A stretch of DNA of 64,000 nucleotides from Trileptium ribeirensis (GCA_030248225.1 JASANE010030077.1:1-64000); one strand, 5' to 3'. Shown: positions 45,125-58,529, numbered from the stretch's first letter. Notes: a model not told the origin generated them from the letters alone. A program made the numbers and translations.

Positions 45125-48100
45125 ATGGGGACAGTAGCTGTAGAAGAAATCAATATAATACAGATTAATTTACAGCATTGTAAAGCAGCTACTGCCGCTT
45201 TAGATAAATGGATCACAGGCCAGAATAATATTATAGCTATGATACAAGAGCCATATCTATACGGCAATAAGGTAACAGGCTTTACAAACAGATCACATGA
45301 ATTGATTTACAGTACTACAAATACTAGGATACGGGCGTGTGTCGCAGTACCTAGAAATTGGAACTATGGGGGGTTAAATGAGCTAATAAATGAAGACTGC
45401 GCTGTAATCAAAGTATTGGTAAGCAACGCAGAAGGTGAAAAACAATTTATAGTTTTAGCTAGTATATATATGCCTTTTAGCATACAAGAACAACCACCAA
45501 CGAGCGGAATGCAACATGTAGTAAACTACTGTCAAAACAATAGAATAAAATTAGTAATATCATGTGATGCAAATTCCCATCACATGGTATGGGGTAGTAC
45601 GAATACAAACCAAAGGGGAGAATCCCTTCTTGAATATCTAATAGCTGAGAACCTAAATGTGGAAAACAGAGGCAATAAGCCTACATTTATGAACAGGGCT
45701 AGAAAAGAAGTAATAGATCTAACAATAAGCAACAATCTAGCGTTGGATAATATAAAGAATTGGCAAGTCTCAGATGAAGAATCTCTCAGATCACAGATAC
45801 ATAACCTTTGATATAAATATGAATATAATTCAAATAGAAAAACAAGAAATAAATCCCAAATGTGTTAATTACAGACTGTTTAGGAAATTATTATATGGTA
45901 AGCTACAACATATAAAGAAATGCTGTGACAAATATAAGGAAAACGTGGACACACAAGTGATTCAAATTGAAACAGCAATTACAGAAGCGGCGAAATTATC
46001 ACAGGTACCAAAAGCATTAAAGGGCTCACGTACTAGTTGGTGGAATACCAACCTGACAATGCTCAGACGCAAAGTCAGGAAAATGCTTCGCAAGGCCTAC
46101 CGATTACAAAGTTTGCGAACTTGGACAAAATATTATGAGATAAGAAATACGTACAATTATGCAATAAGGGATGCTAAAACGACATCTTGGAAGAAATTTA
46201 CCCAAAAGATAAAGAATGCTCCAGAAAACGCAAGATTGCATAGATTAATGACAAGTCAGCAGAGAGTTCAAATAGGAACGTTAGTAAAACAAGACGGAAG
46301 TTACACAAAAAATGATGAAGAAACATTAGAAGTGTTATTAGACTCACATTTTCCAAAATGCATAAAAGAAGATATACAACCAGCTCATGGTAGATTAATG
46401 CGATGCAGTAAAGATTTCAGTGACTTCATAGACTCGTTAGTGTCATCCGAAATTGTAAAATGGTCTTTTGACACTTTTATGCCCTTCAAAACCAGTGGAC
46501 CTGATGGAATATCACCGAAATACCTTCAAGAAGGTAAAAACTTACTGACTCCATTATACCAGGATCTCTACAGAATTAGTCTTAAATCAGGATATATACC
46601 AACTCCATGGAGAAAATGCAATGTTATATTCATTCCGAAACCGGGTAAGACAAATTATGCAGAAGTCAAAGCATTCAGACCAATATGCTTAAGTTCCTTC
46701 GCATTAAAGGGATTAGAACGAATAATCGACAGATACGTAAGAGATGAAGTTCTGAAAAGACAACCCTTAAATGAAAACCAACATGCATATCAACCAGGAA
46801 AGTCGACAATCAGCACATTACACAGATTGATTAAATTTATAGAATTTTTCAATAATAAGAAACATCTAGCACTAGGAGTCTTCCTAGATATAGGAGGTGC
46901 TTTTGACAATATAAGCTTCCAAGCTACTAAAGATGCATTAAAACGCTTCAATGTCAATACATGTATGGCAAAGTGGATAAGTCAATTATTGGAAAACAGA
47001 ACAATTCTAGCCCGTTTGAGGACAACAGAAGTACAAATAAAAGCAACTAGAGGTTGTCCACAGGGGGGCATATTGTCACCACTGATATGGACTATGGTTG
47101 TAGACAACTTAATTGAACAGCTTCAAGGAAAAGGCTTCTTTTGTCAAGTTTACGCAGATGATGTGGCGATAATATGCACGGGATTACAAGAAGTCACAGT
47201 GGGAAAAAGAGCAAACAAAGCAATGGAAGTAGTATCTAAATGGTGTACTGCAAATGGAATGAATGTTAACGCGGAAAAAACTAAAATGATCCTTTTTCAT
47301 AGAAGACACATGATGCCAGATCTCCCGGAGATCAGAATATCCGGACAAGCAATACAGCTCGTACAAAGCATAAAACACTTAGGAGTTCAAATTGACTATA
47401 AACTAAACTGGCAAAATCATATAGAATGGACATGCAATAGAGCTATCAAACATTTTATGTGTTTCAGAACTATGATAGGAAAAACATGGGGATTAAGGGC
47501 AAATACGATCTTATGGCTATATAAAGTTGTTATTCAACCAAAATTGTTATATGGTTGCGTAATATGGTGGCATAGAGCAATGATTAACAAATCATTAAAA
47601 CTGCTCAACAGTGTACAACGAATAATACTTGTCAGTGCATCTAGCGCTATGAAGTCAACTCCAACAGCGGCACTGGAGGTAATACATAATATACCACCAC
47701 TAGATATAGTAATCTTCAAAGAAGCACTATTAAACTATGTAAGACTGAAGAGCTACGGCTTATGGGTAGATGAACCAAAAGAATCAATAGATATAACTAA
47801 GGTTGCCAAAGAAAGAATACCAATGATAAATATGCCTATTGACTTGATTGTTAAACAATTTAACAATAAAATTAACTGGCTCACTATAACAGGTAATAAC
47901 AGAAACACTCACAAAGATGTAGATATAGCATGTTACACAGATGGATCTAAACAAGACATGATATCTACAATGAATAAAGGCACAGGCGCAGGCTTTTACA
48001 TTGAAAACGAAGCCCACAGACACATATCTCTAGGTAGACTGGCTACAGTCTTTCAAGCAGAAGTGAATGCAATAGATGAAGCAACGAATTACCTTAGGGG

Positions 48101-48776
48101 TAGAGGAGTCAAACGAAAGAAAATAGTTTTTTACTCAGATAGTCAATCAGCACTAAAAGCAATTAGCAATCACTGGATAAATTCAAAAGTGGTACAAGCC
48201 TGCATTGGAAATCTAAAACGACTTGCTGAAAATAATGAAGTAATCTTGCAATGGATTAAAGGCCACAGTGGGAATTATGGAAACGATATGGCAGACGAAC
48301 TAGCTCGTACAGGAGCACAGACTGCTTTAATAGGTGTAGAACCAGCTTTACCAGTCTCATATGGACATCTGAAATACAAAATAGATAACTGGTGCAATGA
48401 AGAATTCAAAAACAGATGGGATAGTTGTTTAACATGCAAAAACACAAAGATATTTTTGCCTCAGGTAAACAAAAAGCTAACAAGATACCTAAGCATATCA
48501 AATAAAGAAAGAACCAGGTTATTGATACAAATCTTGACAGGACATTGCTTGTTAAACAAGCACCTATTCAGAATAGGTTTGTCAGACACAGATGTATGTC
48601 CAGTCTGCAAATCGGAAACAGAGACAGTGGAACACTACTTGCTTAGATGTACCAACTACAATACACAGAGGGCGATAATATATGGAAAGGCAACAATGGA
48701 TACAGTAGTACCAGATTACAAAAAAATTATAAGGTTTATAAAAGACACAAAAAGATTTGAACAACTTGATGGATAA
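45125..48776 (+). pseudogene. LOA-like LINE ORF2: endonuclease, reverse transcriptase, RNase H
   Basis: The APE-type endonuclease runs 45125-45811: INLQHCKAATAAL (N), QEPYLYG (E), SCDANSHHMVWGS (D, N), then SDHRYITF in the next frame. The RT (from 45774) has TSGPDGISPKYL, FRPICLSSFALKGLERIIDR, FLDIGGAFDNIS, GCPQGGILSPLIW and VYADDVAIICTG, so the catalytic aspartates are intact. RNase H (about 47930-48310) has YTDGSKQD, FQAEVNAIDEA, YSDSQSALKAI and GHSGNYGNDMADELA. A C-terminal CPVCKSETETVEHYLLRC knuckle follows. The only lesion is a two-base slip in a TC repeat (45782-45787) between endonuclease and RT; the 1,000-codon RT-RNase H frame is unbroken. It nicks target DNA and copies its RNA there. 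Confidence 0.95.
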
Positions 48777-48944
48777 GTATAGTTAAATATTATATGTCAG
48801 CAAAAATACAGATAAGTATTAAAATGAAAATACAAGAAATTTAAAATTGGAAGGGGGCAGTGTAAAAGACCACTATAAGAGTCTACACACCTTTGTCTTT
48901 GCCCTCTTACTATTGCTTATTATCTATCTATCTAGGTGATAATG

Positions 48945-50580
48945 TAGCATATTTTAATAAAATTACATATTGTACAACTACATATTGTTGCATATTTGAC
49001 GTTATATGCCGCCGTGTTATTATTTTACAAATTTAGGTTGAAGAAACTATTACTGGTGATAACGGATTGTTAACGATGTTCGCAAACAGTCGAAATCCTG
49101 CAGTTGTTCGCGCTATCTGTCAGTGCTTACGAAATATATGTTACGGGTAAGCCGTGACGCATTAGTATTATTATGGATGTTGAAACGAAACGTTCCAGGT
49201 AGATTCCCAATGTTAGTAAATGTATCCTCGGTGAATCAAGGTCTATACTGTTATCTTTGCTGATGGAAGCATTTACTAAATGTTTCACATTGACCGTTGC
49301 GTTTCTACAATTTTGGGTTCATGTGTTTAAGTTGAAGCCTGTACTATTGTGATCTATGCTTCAATCGTTTGTTAATATTTGTGAACCCACATATTAATTT
49401 AGAACGGGTATAGAGTAATTAACAGCGGTAAATTGGATCAACGTGGCAGAAATAAAACACAGGAAGTTAGCTACTCCAGTTTCTCAGTTACAGTCAGTAA
49501 ACCCTTTATAAAAACGCTGTGCTTTTGGAAATACGGTTTGGATCACCCTTTATATCGTACCCATGCGTATTTGTAGTTTGTTCAACCACCGAAAAATCAA
49601 AGTTTGATTTACCAGTTGATTAGTTTACACGAAAGATACACAACGGCAGAGGAACAAATTAATGGTTGCTATTACCTAATGTAAACCCAACGGTAAAACT
49701 AAATGGTTTTAAGGAATCACAAAATCGTTGCTTCCTATACCTTACATACGTTTATATCGAATATACTTGTATTATTATTGTAACCAAACATTGTTAATTT
49801 AGTACCCGAATGCTTTGTAGTATTTTGTTCTAACGAACCATCGCAGGCATCAACATAACGTTTCTAACTTTTTAAGGGAAGGTTGAATATTGATAAACAA
49901 TTATATAATATCCAGGACGCGGTTGTACCACGCAACTTCAAAACGCAGTGCCCGAACGACATTAGCTACCGTGACCTCGAAGGAGGACCTATATTATTCA
50001 TTTTGGATCGTTTCCTGCGGTCAGATCTAAGAATTCACGGAGCTTAGAAAGCCACATCAGCGCTTCACGTGACGTGTTATGATCCCACCGGATTGGTTGC
50101 GCGCGTCGCCTTTGAGGTCCGCAGGTAGGTTGTCTCCGTCAGCTGCTCACAGGCTAAGGAGTCCATACCGCGATTCCCTATCATGCTTTCACTTGGAAGT
50201 TGTAATCAGATACATTGTTGGCAGCTATTCGAATACCATTTTTGCTAATTAAACTACACCCTCATTGGCCGCCATCAGTGTCTGACAATCCCTGGACCTC
50301 GGACGGACGGACCTCTCCGCTCCATTCCGCTACAGATCCCGTGTGTTGTTCCCAAAATTTCGTTTATGACGTTGGACCTTTGGAACTCTCGCATGCGTTG
50401 ACTCGCCGACGAAACACCCTGAGGCTTGTAACCTTCCGAAGTCAAGCCTGAGCGCAGTTCGTCGGCTTGGGCGACGATTTCAAACCCCGTCACACATGTC
50501 ACTGCATATATTATCACTTAACGCAGGAACACCGTATATATAACAATGTTAAATTATTAATATTACTAAAAGTTTAGCGC
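48945..50580. other. intergenic, no gene recognised
   Basis: No gene, clear repeat or RNA found. An 80-codon frame at 50275-50517 (-) has balanced composition but no recognised motif; it lies just beyond the 3' end of the RTE-like element and may belong to an older insertion. Confidence 0.4.
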
Positions 50581-50589
50581 CAGAGGGGG

Positions 50590-50668
50590 CATGAACCGCG
50601 GGCGCCCGATTTTGTCGGGGGGCACTTGAAAATGCCTGGCCCTCTACACCACAATTTGGAGAGCCCAG
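50590..50668 (+). repeat. dispersed GC-rich repeat, copy 2
   Basis: Partner of 40798-40878, with GGGCGCCCGATTTTG, GGCACTTGAAAATGCC and TTTGGAGAGCCCAG. It lies directly beyond the 3' tail of the RTE-like LINE, next to a short TATA/CATA microsatellite (50672-50690). Confidence 0.55.
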
Positions 50669-50669
50669 T

Positions 50670-53600
50670 GTACATATACATATATATATCCACCACTTCC
50701 TTTAGAGTCAATTGGTTCCATCGCCTGCGCAACGGGTTCGACTGTACCATGATTTCAGCGCGTTTCTCCATTTATCCCTGTGTTGGATGTCCTCTTTTCG
50801 CAGACCCATCAATCGCATATCTTCTTCCACCACCACTTCTTCTTGGGTCTTCCACGTGGTGCTATCCCTCGGAATTTGACACCTGCGACCATTTTCGTTA
50901 TTCCACTCGTCCTCCGCTGCACATGACCGTACCACCGTAGCCTTCGAATTTGCAGCTCTATGTCCAGCGGCATAAGGCCGAGTGTGGCTGCAACCTCCTC
51001 ACTGGGTGTCCTGTCTTCCCATCGCACACCGGTCATCCACCGCATCATCTTTCTGTCGGTTGTGAGTAGAGGAGCGGCAGCTTCCTTCGTGAGTGCCCAC
51101 ATTCGGAGGCATAGGCTAGCACTGGCCGGATACACGCATGGTATACCTTTCCGCGTACTTTGGCCGGCAGTCGCTTGTCAGTTAGCAAGCTGGCGAGCTC
51201 TTTCTATTTCATCCGAGCTGTCTGACTTCGAACCATGGCAGCTCGCTTAATATCGGCCCTGTAGTCGACTGTGTCTCCAAGATATGTGAACCTGTCAACA
51301 ATATCAAAAACTTTTTGTCGTCAACGTGGAGTTCAGTGTCAGGACGAGTAGGATGTTGGCATTCGCGACATGTAAAGTTGGCGTTTGAACGAGGGCGCGC
51401 TCTGAGACCGGAACATCGAAAGTGCACCCACTTTCCACAGCGATTGCACAGTAACTAAGGCATTTGTCCCTACGCTCTTGCCACAATGCGTACAAGGGAA
51501 CCGTCCGCTCTGTACCGGTTTTCCGTCTCCTCCAGTGATGAGGACTTTGGTTTTAGCCTCATTCACTTTCAGTCCCTTTTCTTCCAAGTCGCTGCGCCAA
51601 GTCCTAAGCCGCTCCGTGAGCTGTTGTTTGGAATCAGCAGTGATGACAAGATCTCCCAATCGGCTGGATTAGTTGCTTCTTCCAAGACTATGACGAACAG
51701 TAAGGGACTTAGGACAGAGCCTTGGTGCACGCCTACAGTGATGTCGAAATGTTTGGAAAAACCATTTTTGCGCTGACTTGGGAAGTCGACAGTTTGTGCA
51801 ATTCCATGATTTTTTGCACTAGATGCTCGACCACGTTTTGTTTTCGCAGCGCCCACTCAGCCACCTTCCTCGGTACACGGTCGAACGCCTTCTCTAAATC
51901 AACAAAAGCATGCCACAGCTGTTTTACCTTCCGCAGTGCCTTCTCTTATAGTTGCTGGAGCACGGATATTGCATCCGTTGTACTCCTGCCAGGCACGAAA
52001 CCGCATTGTGACTGATTGATGCTGACCACATCCCGGAGGCGTTTCTCCAGCAGCCGTTCGTACAATTTCATTCCATGCTCCAGAAGTCTGATGCCCCTGT
52101 AGGAGCCGCATTCCAGAGCATCTCCTTTACCCTTATAGAGGTATATCGTGTAGCTGTTGGTCCAATCTGCCGGAATACCATTCGTCAAAACGTGGCTCAG
52201 TGCCTTCACACCGGCCTCGGACATCAATTCTGTCGACAACACAGATGGACCTGTTGCTTTGCCCCTCTTGGTCACTTCCGGTGCTCTTTTGACTTCAGAC
52301 TCTAGAAACGTCTCAATAGGGCCTTCTGTGGTGGCTACGTGGTCAACATCAAATGGCCTTTCCACGTTGAGCAAGTCTCTAGAGTAGGCCCTCCAACGTT
52401 CCAAAACGTCCTTTTCGTTTACTAAGATCTCTCCGCTGGAACTTTTAACGACACGAGACCCGGTTACATCTTGCCGTTCTCGCAGCATTGGGCGTGCGAC
52501 TTTGAACATTTTGTCCTGTCCAGCTCGTGTTTCGAGCCCTTGACACCATTCTTTTTAGGCAGCGTCTTTTGATTTTGGTACTGCCACCATTGCAGCTCTG
52601 CGTTTTTCGACGTACTCAGTTCGTGAAGCTTCGGTTCCATCACGCTGCGACGCTTCGAACTCAGCTTTCTTTGCTCGCAAGGCTTCCTGGACAGCTTGAT
52701 TCCACCACCAAGTCTCTTGTTGTTCTCGCCTACCCCCTTTGGTGTATCCGCACGTGTTTTCAGCGATCTTGATTAGACTGTCGCTGTAGCTTTTCCAGGA
52801 GGTCGTCTGAATGTTTGATATCTGTTGGGCAAAAGCCTGTTTTGTGGCTGGCTGCTTGAGTTTCCACATTTTAAGTCTCCGAACTTTGATTTCTGGCTTT
52901 TGAGCTGCCCTGTGTCCAGCAGCTAAGTCTACTACGAGCAGTCTATGTTGCGACAGGCATGTTTCGCCAGGGATAACTTTGCAATCGACGGCCGGTTTTG
53001 ATCTTCTTCGCCTGAGGAAGAAGTCTATCTGTGTAGCTGAACCGACACTTTTGAACGTTATAAGCTTTTCTTGATGTTTATTGAATTCTATGTTGACAAT
53101 ACGGAGCTCGTGCTCTACGCAAAATTCCAACATCCGCTCTCCTTCGGAGTTCAGAGTATCGAAACCATATGGACCCCTTGTTGACTCATAACCGGTTGTA
53201 TTCACCAATTGACCAATGTGTGCGTTCAAATCGCCAGCTAACACTAATTCTTCATCCTCGACTACAGCACTAACGTTGTCCTGCAGACAGTTATAGAAGT
53301 CTTCTTTCTCTTCTATTGATCCTCCAATCTGGGGAGCATAGAGTGAAAAGATATTCCATATCTTACCCGCCACTACTATTCTGATGCACATTATCCTGTC
53401 GTTCAAGCGCTTAACCTCCACCACGTCGTTTATGAGATTTTGTTTCACCACGTCGTTTACGAGATTTTGTTTCACCATGAAACCCACACCGCCCTCGGAG
53501 CGAGAGTTACCGCACCACCAGAATTTGTAGCATTCCTTTCCGCTGCCATATAGTCGTGTACCTTCTCCTTTAAACCGTACTTCTTGGATGGCACATATGT

Positions 53601-53868
53601 CTACATTTCTTCTTGACAGCATTTCACACATCTCCCTGTTCTTCTCCTTCATTGTACCGATATTTGCAGTGGCAAAACGATTGGTCTGTTTGCTGGAGGG
53701 ACTACCTGTCTCACCGCCGGATCCCTCCGTAACGGCGGCTCCACTCGCGATTCTTGGCACCCTCTGCCCATTTAAGAGCTGCAGGGGACTAAGGGCCATC
53801 GAGTTTTGCGCTATTGTTATGGATTTTTTTGTTGGAGCGTATTTTAACGACCGGATGCCCTTCCTCAC
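50670..53868 (-). pseudogene. RTE-type LINE (endonuclease, RT, zinc finger, C-terminal domain)
   Basis: The first block (53868-52555) is open for 437 codons: FATANIGTMKEKNREMCEML, ICAIQEVRFKGEG (catalytic E), GGVGFMVKQNL, LVLAGDLNAHIG (D, N) and SQHRLLVVDL. RT follows in pieces: YKGKGDALECGSYRGIRLL, QCGFVPGRSTTDAI, AFVDLEKAFDRVPRK near 51890, VHQGSVLSPLLFVI (51856-51569), then a damaged YADD region near 51655 (GDLVITADS). CTHCGKSVGTN is the first half of a zinc finger. The C-terminal part has MMRWMTGVRWEDRTPSEEVA and RLRWYGHVQRR. There are about five frameshifts. A 27-bp in-frame tandem duplication lies at about 53420-53475. No RNase H is present, as expected for RTE. Confidence 0.92.
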
Positions 53869-54363
53869 GCCACCATCTGTTATAAGCGATGATCCTAGCC
53901 TATGGTGTAAACACCTGACCCACTAGGCAGCGGGTACTTTTTGTCGTGGTTTAACAACCACTAGTTAGTTTTTATATCCTGGACTAACAACCCGTAGCCT
54001 TTGGGTAAAACCCTTATTCCGCAAGGCAACGCAGGTCTGGTTATTTGATCAGGTGCCAAACACTCGCATATATATATTTGGCTATGTAAGTGTAAAATTA
54101 TACTAAGTTAATATATATTTACATAATAAATATACTAATAACCTATATTTTAATATTGAATAACCTATATTAATTCCAATATTTACTTAACATATAAATA
54201 AACTATAAAATTTTTAATAGTTTATTTACAACTATTTACATGATACATGTGTTAACTAAAATTTTAATATTAAGTTTATAACTACATTACTTATATTTAC
54301 TTAATAAATATATTAATTATTATTTAATATTAAATTTATATAGGAATATTTATTAATGATTAT
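53869..54363. other. RTE 5' flank and AT-rich stretch
   Basis: 53869-54055 is moderately GC-rich and probably the RTE 5' region. 54060-54360 is almost pure A/T, with AATAACCTATATT repeated at about 54128 and 54160 and an inverted pair AATAAACTAT / ATAGTTTATT near 54205-54230. No gene. Confidence 0.5.
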
Positions 54364-55361
54364 GTACTTACCAGGGAATAACCGAAACTGGAACCAGCAA
54401 TCTGATCCGGAGCCGGAACCTTGTCTTCGAAACTTATATATAGTAAAACATCTAAAGGAAGAAACGAAGGGACTGTGGATTTATATTGTATTAAAAATAC
54501 ATTTTACATTAAACTTAATGTATTGCGATGACATTAGGTCGTCTCCTCGGCTTTGAAGAGGCTTCAGAAGCTAATATATTTTTTATCGATCAAGATATCG
54601 GTTTTTGGGCTTCCATTGGAAAAATGCCTTCCGCTGTAAACGCTTGCGTAAACTGCGTCATATTGAATGTTCTTTTAACGCATGAAGCGCCAACAAGACA
54701 ATTTCACTCTGTCTCCAATCACTTCCCTTTACTAGCCATAAGTTTGTTACATGTTATTCCATAGAAAACTGTACAAAGGTATGCTTTAATCTCCTGATAC
54801 TTGTCGAGACACATCGTTCAGGCTATCGTTGGGCAACCAGTGCCCCTCAGCTAGATGATAATGATTTCTGATCAGAATTCTGTGCATGAGACAAACTGTG
54901 ATACTGCTCGCACAGTTTCTATACATACATACATACAGTTTGTTCCCAAGAATACAGATTTTAGCTGCTTTGCAGATATGTTATTTTACTTTAATGTAGA
55001 GTGATTACAAAGTTTACAAGCGCACTGGTTAGTGCTTGATACAATATATTATATTAGCCAAGCGTACAGCTAAGTACTTCAATAATCCATACTCTGTTAT
55101 GTATATCAAGTTGAACCAGTTCAATTTTAACATGTACAGCAGATATGGTACAAGCAGGGACCTAGCTTTATTTTGTTCACAAACTCCTGTCGGATGAAGA
55201 TGAAATGCCTAATGAAATTGTGTCTGGTTTATGTTTCACAATGTGATTATCTGCTGAGTTAATTTTTTGTTTCGTTGTGTTGGAACTCGATCTTTGTGTA
55301 TATGTAACGTATGGTATTGTTTTTGCCGGAACCGGAATTCCGGTTACTCCCTGATACATAT
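54364..55361. mobile_element. second hAT-like non-autonomous element, decayed
   Basis: The element runs 54372-55353 (982 bp). Ends are CAGGGAATAACCGAAACTGG and, inverted, CAGGGAGTAACCGGAATTCC. The flanking 8-mers GTACTTAC and ATACATAT agree at 5 of 8 positions, consistent with an aged hAT duplication. The termini carry repeated CCGGAACC / GGAATTCC strings, similar in style to the element at 38786. No transposase found. Confidence 0.7.
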
Positions 55362-57342
55362 GGGGCGGGTGCCGCGGTACCTTGCAAGCATGGTACCGTT
55401 CTTCGAAAAACAAACAGAAAGAAGATAAACGCCAGATTAGGACCAAAAAGGGGGCCCTAAATCCGTACTCAGTGGGCTAATTGAGGCACCGGCCTCGGAT
55501 TCGAACTCGGCTACTCGATCCGATCATTTTGATACCTGATACTGTGGGGTTAAGACGATGAAGCGGGGACCGGGCTCTCTTGCGAGCCCATCAATGTTTA
55601 TGGTTAAAAAGATGGAGTTCTAGGTACCTCAAACAGGCAGTGATTATGTCTGCGCGGCGAGTTAGATTTTTGGGTACGGCTCACTAAGGGGAACGCATCG
55701 ATTGGTGACATGCCGATCGGGAAAATTTCCGTAATTTTCATGGGATACTGTACCCAAGATAGGAACAGCGGGCCCATACCGGGTCAAATTTAGCCCTAGA
55801 ACACGGGGACCATTACTATATTTTTTTTATATCGATTACTATTAAATAGTTATTTCTAACTCGTCCCAATAATCAAATTTTGATGTTCAATTTAATTACT
55901 CCCTAATAAGTGCCCGAATTTTTAATGGACCTGTTCGGGACTGTAACTGATACACTACAACAAGTACATGATCGTATAATAATAAACGCATGGGCACACA
56001 ATGGTAAAAAGGTAAATATTGACTGTTGTGTAAACAAACATCCAGAATTATACATGTAGGGTATACAATGGTCAATGACGGATATACATATAATAGATAA
56101 TTATAGCCTGTATATACAACAGCAAAAGTACGATCGTCCATACCAACTGACTTTAAATCCATCAAGGATAAAAATATTCGACCGATGCATACTCGATCAG
56201 ATACACACATGTGTTCACTCATGGGATGGGTAAATATTGAATTTGGCCCAAAAGCAGTGATTTTGATCCAGTTCCTACACCGGCCTTAACCCTAGGATTG
56301 AATTCAATAATGTTGCCCATTAAGCTATGGTAAAAATTAAACGGAATGAATTAATAATCCAGAATAGATCTGTAGCAATTACGTGTAGTGGTTACTGTGT
56401 ACATAGTTAGAGGAACGATAATTGCGTATTTAGAAATTTATCTGATTGAATTGTGGCTTCACTCGATACACTTAATCATTTTTGAAAAAATAATAGGTCA
56501 GCAGATTGCTATCATTTTGGTTCGCCGTGGTCCAAATACTACCGCTATGTCATGGCATACATTACAATTTCCAAATTAAATCGCCGTCGCAAAGATTTTG
56601 GGATTAACGGTCGTTGTCCCTAACAATTTTTTATATCCTTCGGTAAAAGTGCTTCAAGATAACACAACAAATTTTAGAAAAATGAAAAATCTCAGTCAAA
56701 GCTTAATTATAAACTTTAATAGCATTATTGAGGCCGTTTATTAACCATTCGGCGTTTAATAGTACTAAAATTGGTGGAATTTTGGTAGTTATTAAATGTA
56801 CCCAACACGTTAGAAACGACCGTCGCATTTCGAGAGAGGGCGCCGCGAGCGAGTCTTGAGCGCATGGGTCGCTCGAGATTTCGAATCTATATTTTGAGCG
56901 AGTCGGGAGCGAGCGACACTCATTTTTGGCGGGTACTGTAGACACCACGGGCTTAAACCAAAGGGTAAGTAAGGTTTAGCTTAGCCTGGGCTCAAAGTTG
57001 AACATCAAATTTTAGTCCTACGTTACTCATGTCAAACTTCCCTCACTTTAATAGGGTTTGGGGTCCTGAAGTGATCCTGCTTTATATTAAGGAATGTCTC
57101 TAATTTTTTCTAGCTGGATATTAGTACCATTATTATAACATTAGGAAGAAATTATCAGTGATACAAGTTTAAAATAGTTAATGGAATGGCTTTATCTGGT
57201 ATTGTTAAGCTCGGCATTTGGTATATTGCTTGATTGCATGTCGTTAAGCAGCAGATTAAAATAAAGTAGCATTTCATAATACGTATTTATGTAAAATATC
57301 AAACTAAAGTATTTTTGTAAACATTACACTGAATTATTTTAG
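55362..57342. other. intergenic with possible tRNA-like relics
   Basis: No gene recognised. GGATTCGAACT at 55498-55508 (+) and, on the minus strand, TAGCTTAATGG followed by AATTCAATCCT (within 56290-56330) resemble pol III A and B boxes, so old SINE heads are possible. 56840-56930 has repeated GAGCGAGTC-type text. Earlier HEATR6-like exons, expected to the left, were not found here. Confidence 0.35.
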
Positions 57343-57475
57343 AACTCGTGACACAACTATCGCTGGAAAGTCCTTCCCTCAACTCTGGTACCATTCGTAC
57401 GAGTTACTAATTAACATCCTGCAAACAAACTACGATTTGTCTGTGCTCAAATCTGATCAGCTCAATATGTCCAAG
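57343..57475 (+). CDS. probable exon of the HEATR6-like gene (upstream)
   Basis: The exon is bounded by ...GAATTATTTTAG before 57343 and GTAGTG after 57475. Its 133 bases are open and encode 44 residues, including FPQLWYHSYELLINIL and YDLSVLKSDQLNMSK, with normal amino-acid balance. It ends on a codon boundary. The phase does not join the next recognised exon (59804, which needs two bases before it), so at least one exon between them was missed. The helical text could fit the N-terminal part of HEATR6, but identity is weaker than for the exons below. It could belong to another gene. Confidence 0.5.
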
Positions 57476-58529
57476 GTAGTGCGATATGAATTTTTATGAG
57501 ATAGAATAATTCTTTGCAGTAAGATACCGATACAGCAATCATGGCCAAAAATAATTATTGCAAAAGACATTCAAAATTTCGACTGTTTTTATTGGACCGA
57601 AATGTCAAATGGATTCAGTTCTGCCGTATTTACATTAACTTATCAAGCCCTGTTTTCTTGAAGTGGTGTCCGCGGACCGGCCCGGACCATGATTGGACCG
57701 CGGTCCGCATCCTGTTTAAAATTTGTCGGTCCAGACTGTTGGAATTTTTCTGACCGGAATTAAAAATTTCGAGAATTTGTTTTCAAAATTAAGCTTGGAA
57801 CTCAGAGCTACTGTGTAACGATAACTTTTCTGTAAACATGATGTAAGCCAAAACTGTCTCTAAAATATGCCCGGTAAATGTGGTACACTGTTGGACAAAT
57901 AATTGTTGTTAATTAGTCTGGTCCAGATTGAAAAATTTCTTGAAATTGCATCACTATCATCTGCCCTATCGTTTGTCTCTAATTTCTTTACCAAGATTTT
58001 GTAGCGTCCGTTTATATCAAATATAATTTTTGAGTATTGTGATTAGCATTTTGTTATGTTCAGTATCCTGACCGTTATAGATATAATATCTTTATGCGTA
58101 GCTATGTATTGATTTGGTAACCGCAACCATAATATTTGATTATTAGTCATAGCTTCTTAGATATTTTTGTTGTTTAGTGTACGTGTCGGAATTATATGTC
58201 CAAGAGATGTATATGGGTTACACAGATGCAGATTTCTTAATGTTGAGAGTGAAATGAGCGCAGCGTTTTTGGATGACAAGCATAATTAAAATTTGGCTGG
58301 GTATGTATAGCGCGATAGTTGGTTTTAAAGCTTTAAATAACGTTTGTTCTGCCTTTGAGTTAGACGCGAAGACTTTTTTAACATTTTCCCACCGAAAAAA
58401 ACGGCAAAAGGGTCTCTAGCCACGTCTGAAAAGTTTCGATACAACATGTATTCTATATCGACAAGTGGTACAGATGTCTGAGCCAAATTAAGCACATCTT
58501 GTTGTCTGGAAAATTCGGATGGAGGATAT

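Larger units (their letters stand above)
43080..48944 (+). mobile_element. full-length LOA/I-group LINE with 12-bp target duplication
   Basis: TAGGTGATAATG occurs at 43080-43091 and again at 48933-48944, just after a TATC/TCTA repeat tail, so the element is 43092-48932 (5.84 kb). It carries ORF1 (43451-44700) and ORF2 (45125-48776) with endonuclease, RT, RNase H and a terminal zinc knuckle. RNase H after RT and the endonuclease text place it with the LOA/I/R1 group. Only two frame lesions were seen (one per ORF), which makes it the youngest LINE in the window. Confidence 0.93.

Noticed and set aside
57658..57710. Palindromic GGACCGCGGTCC block as a hAT-like end
   Set aside because: Resembles such ends but no matching opposite end or target duplication was found.
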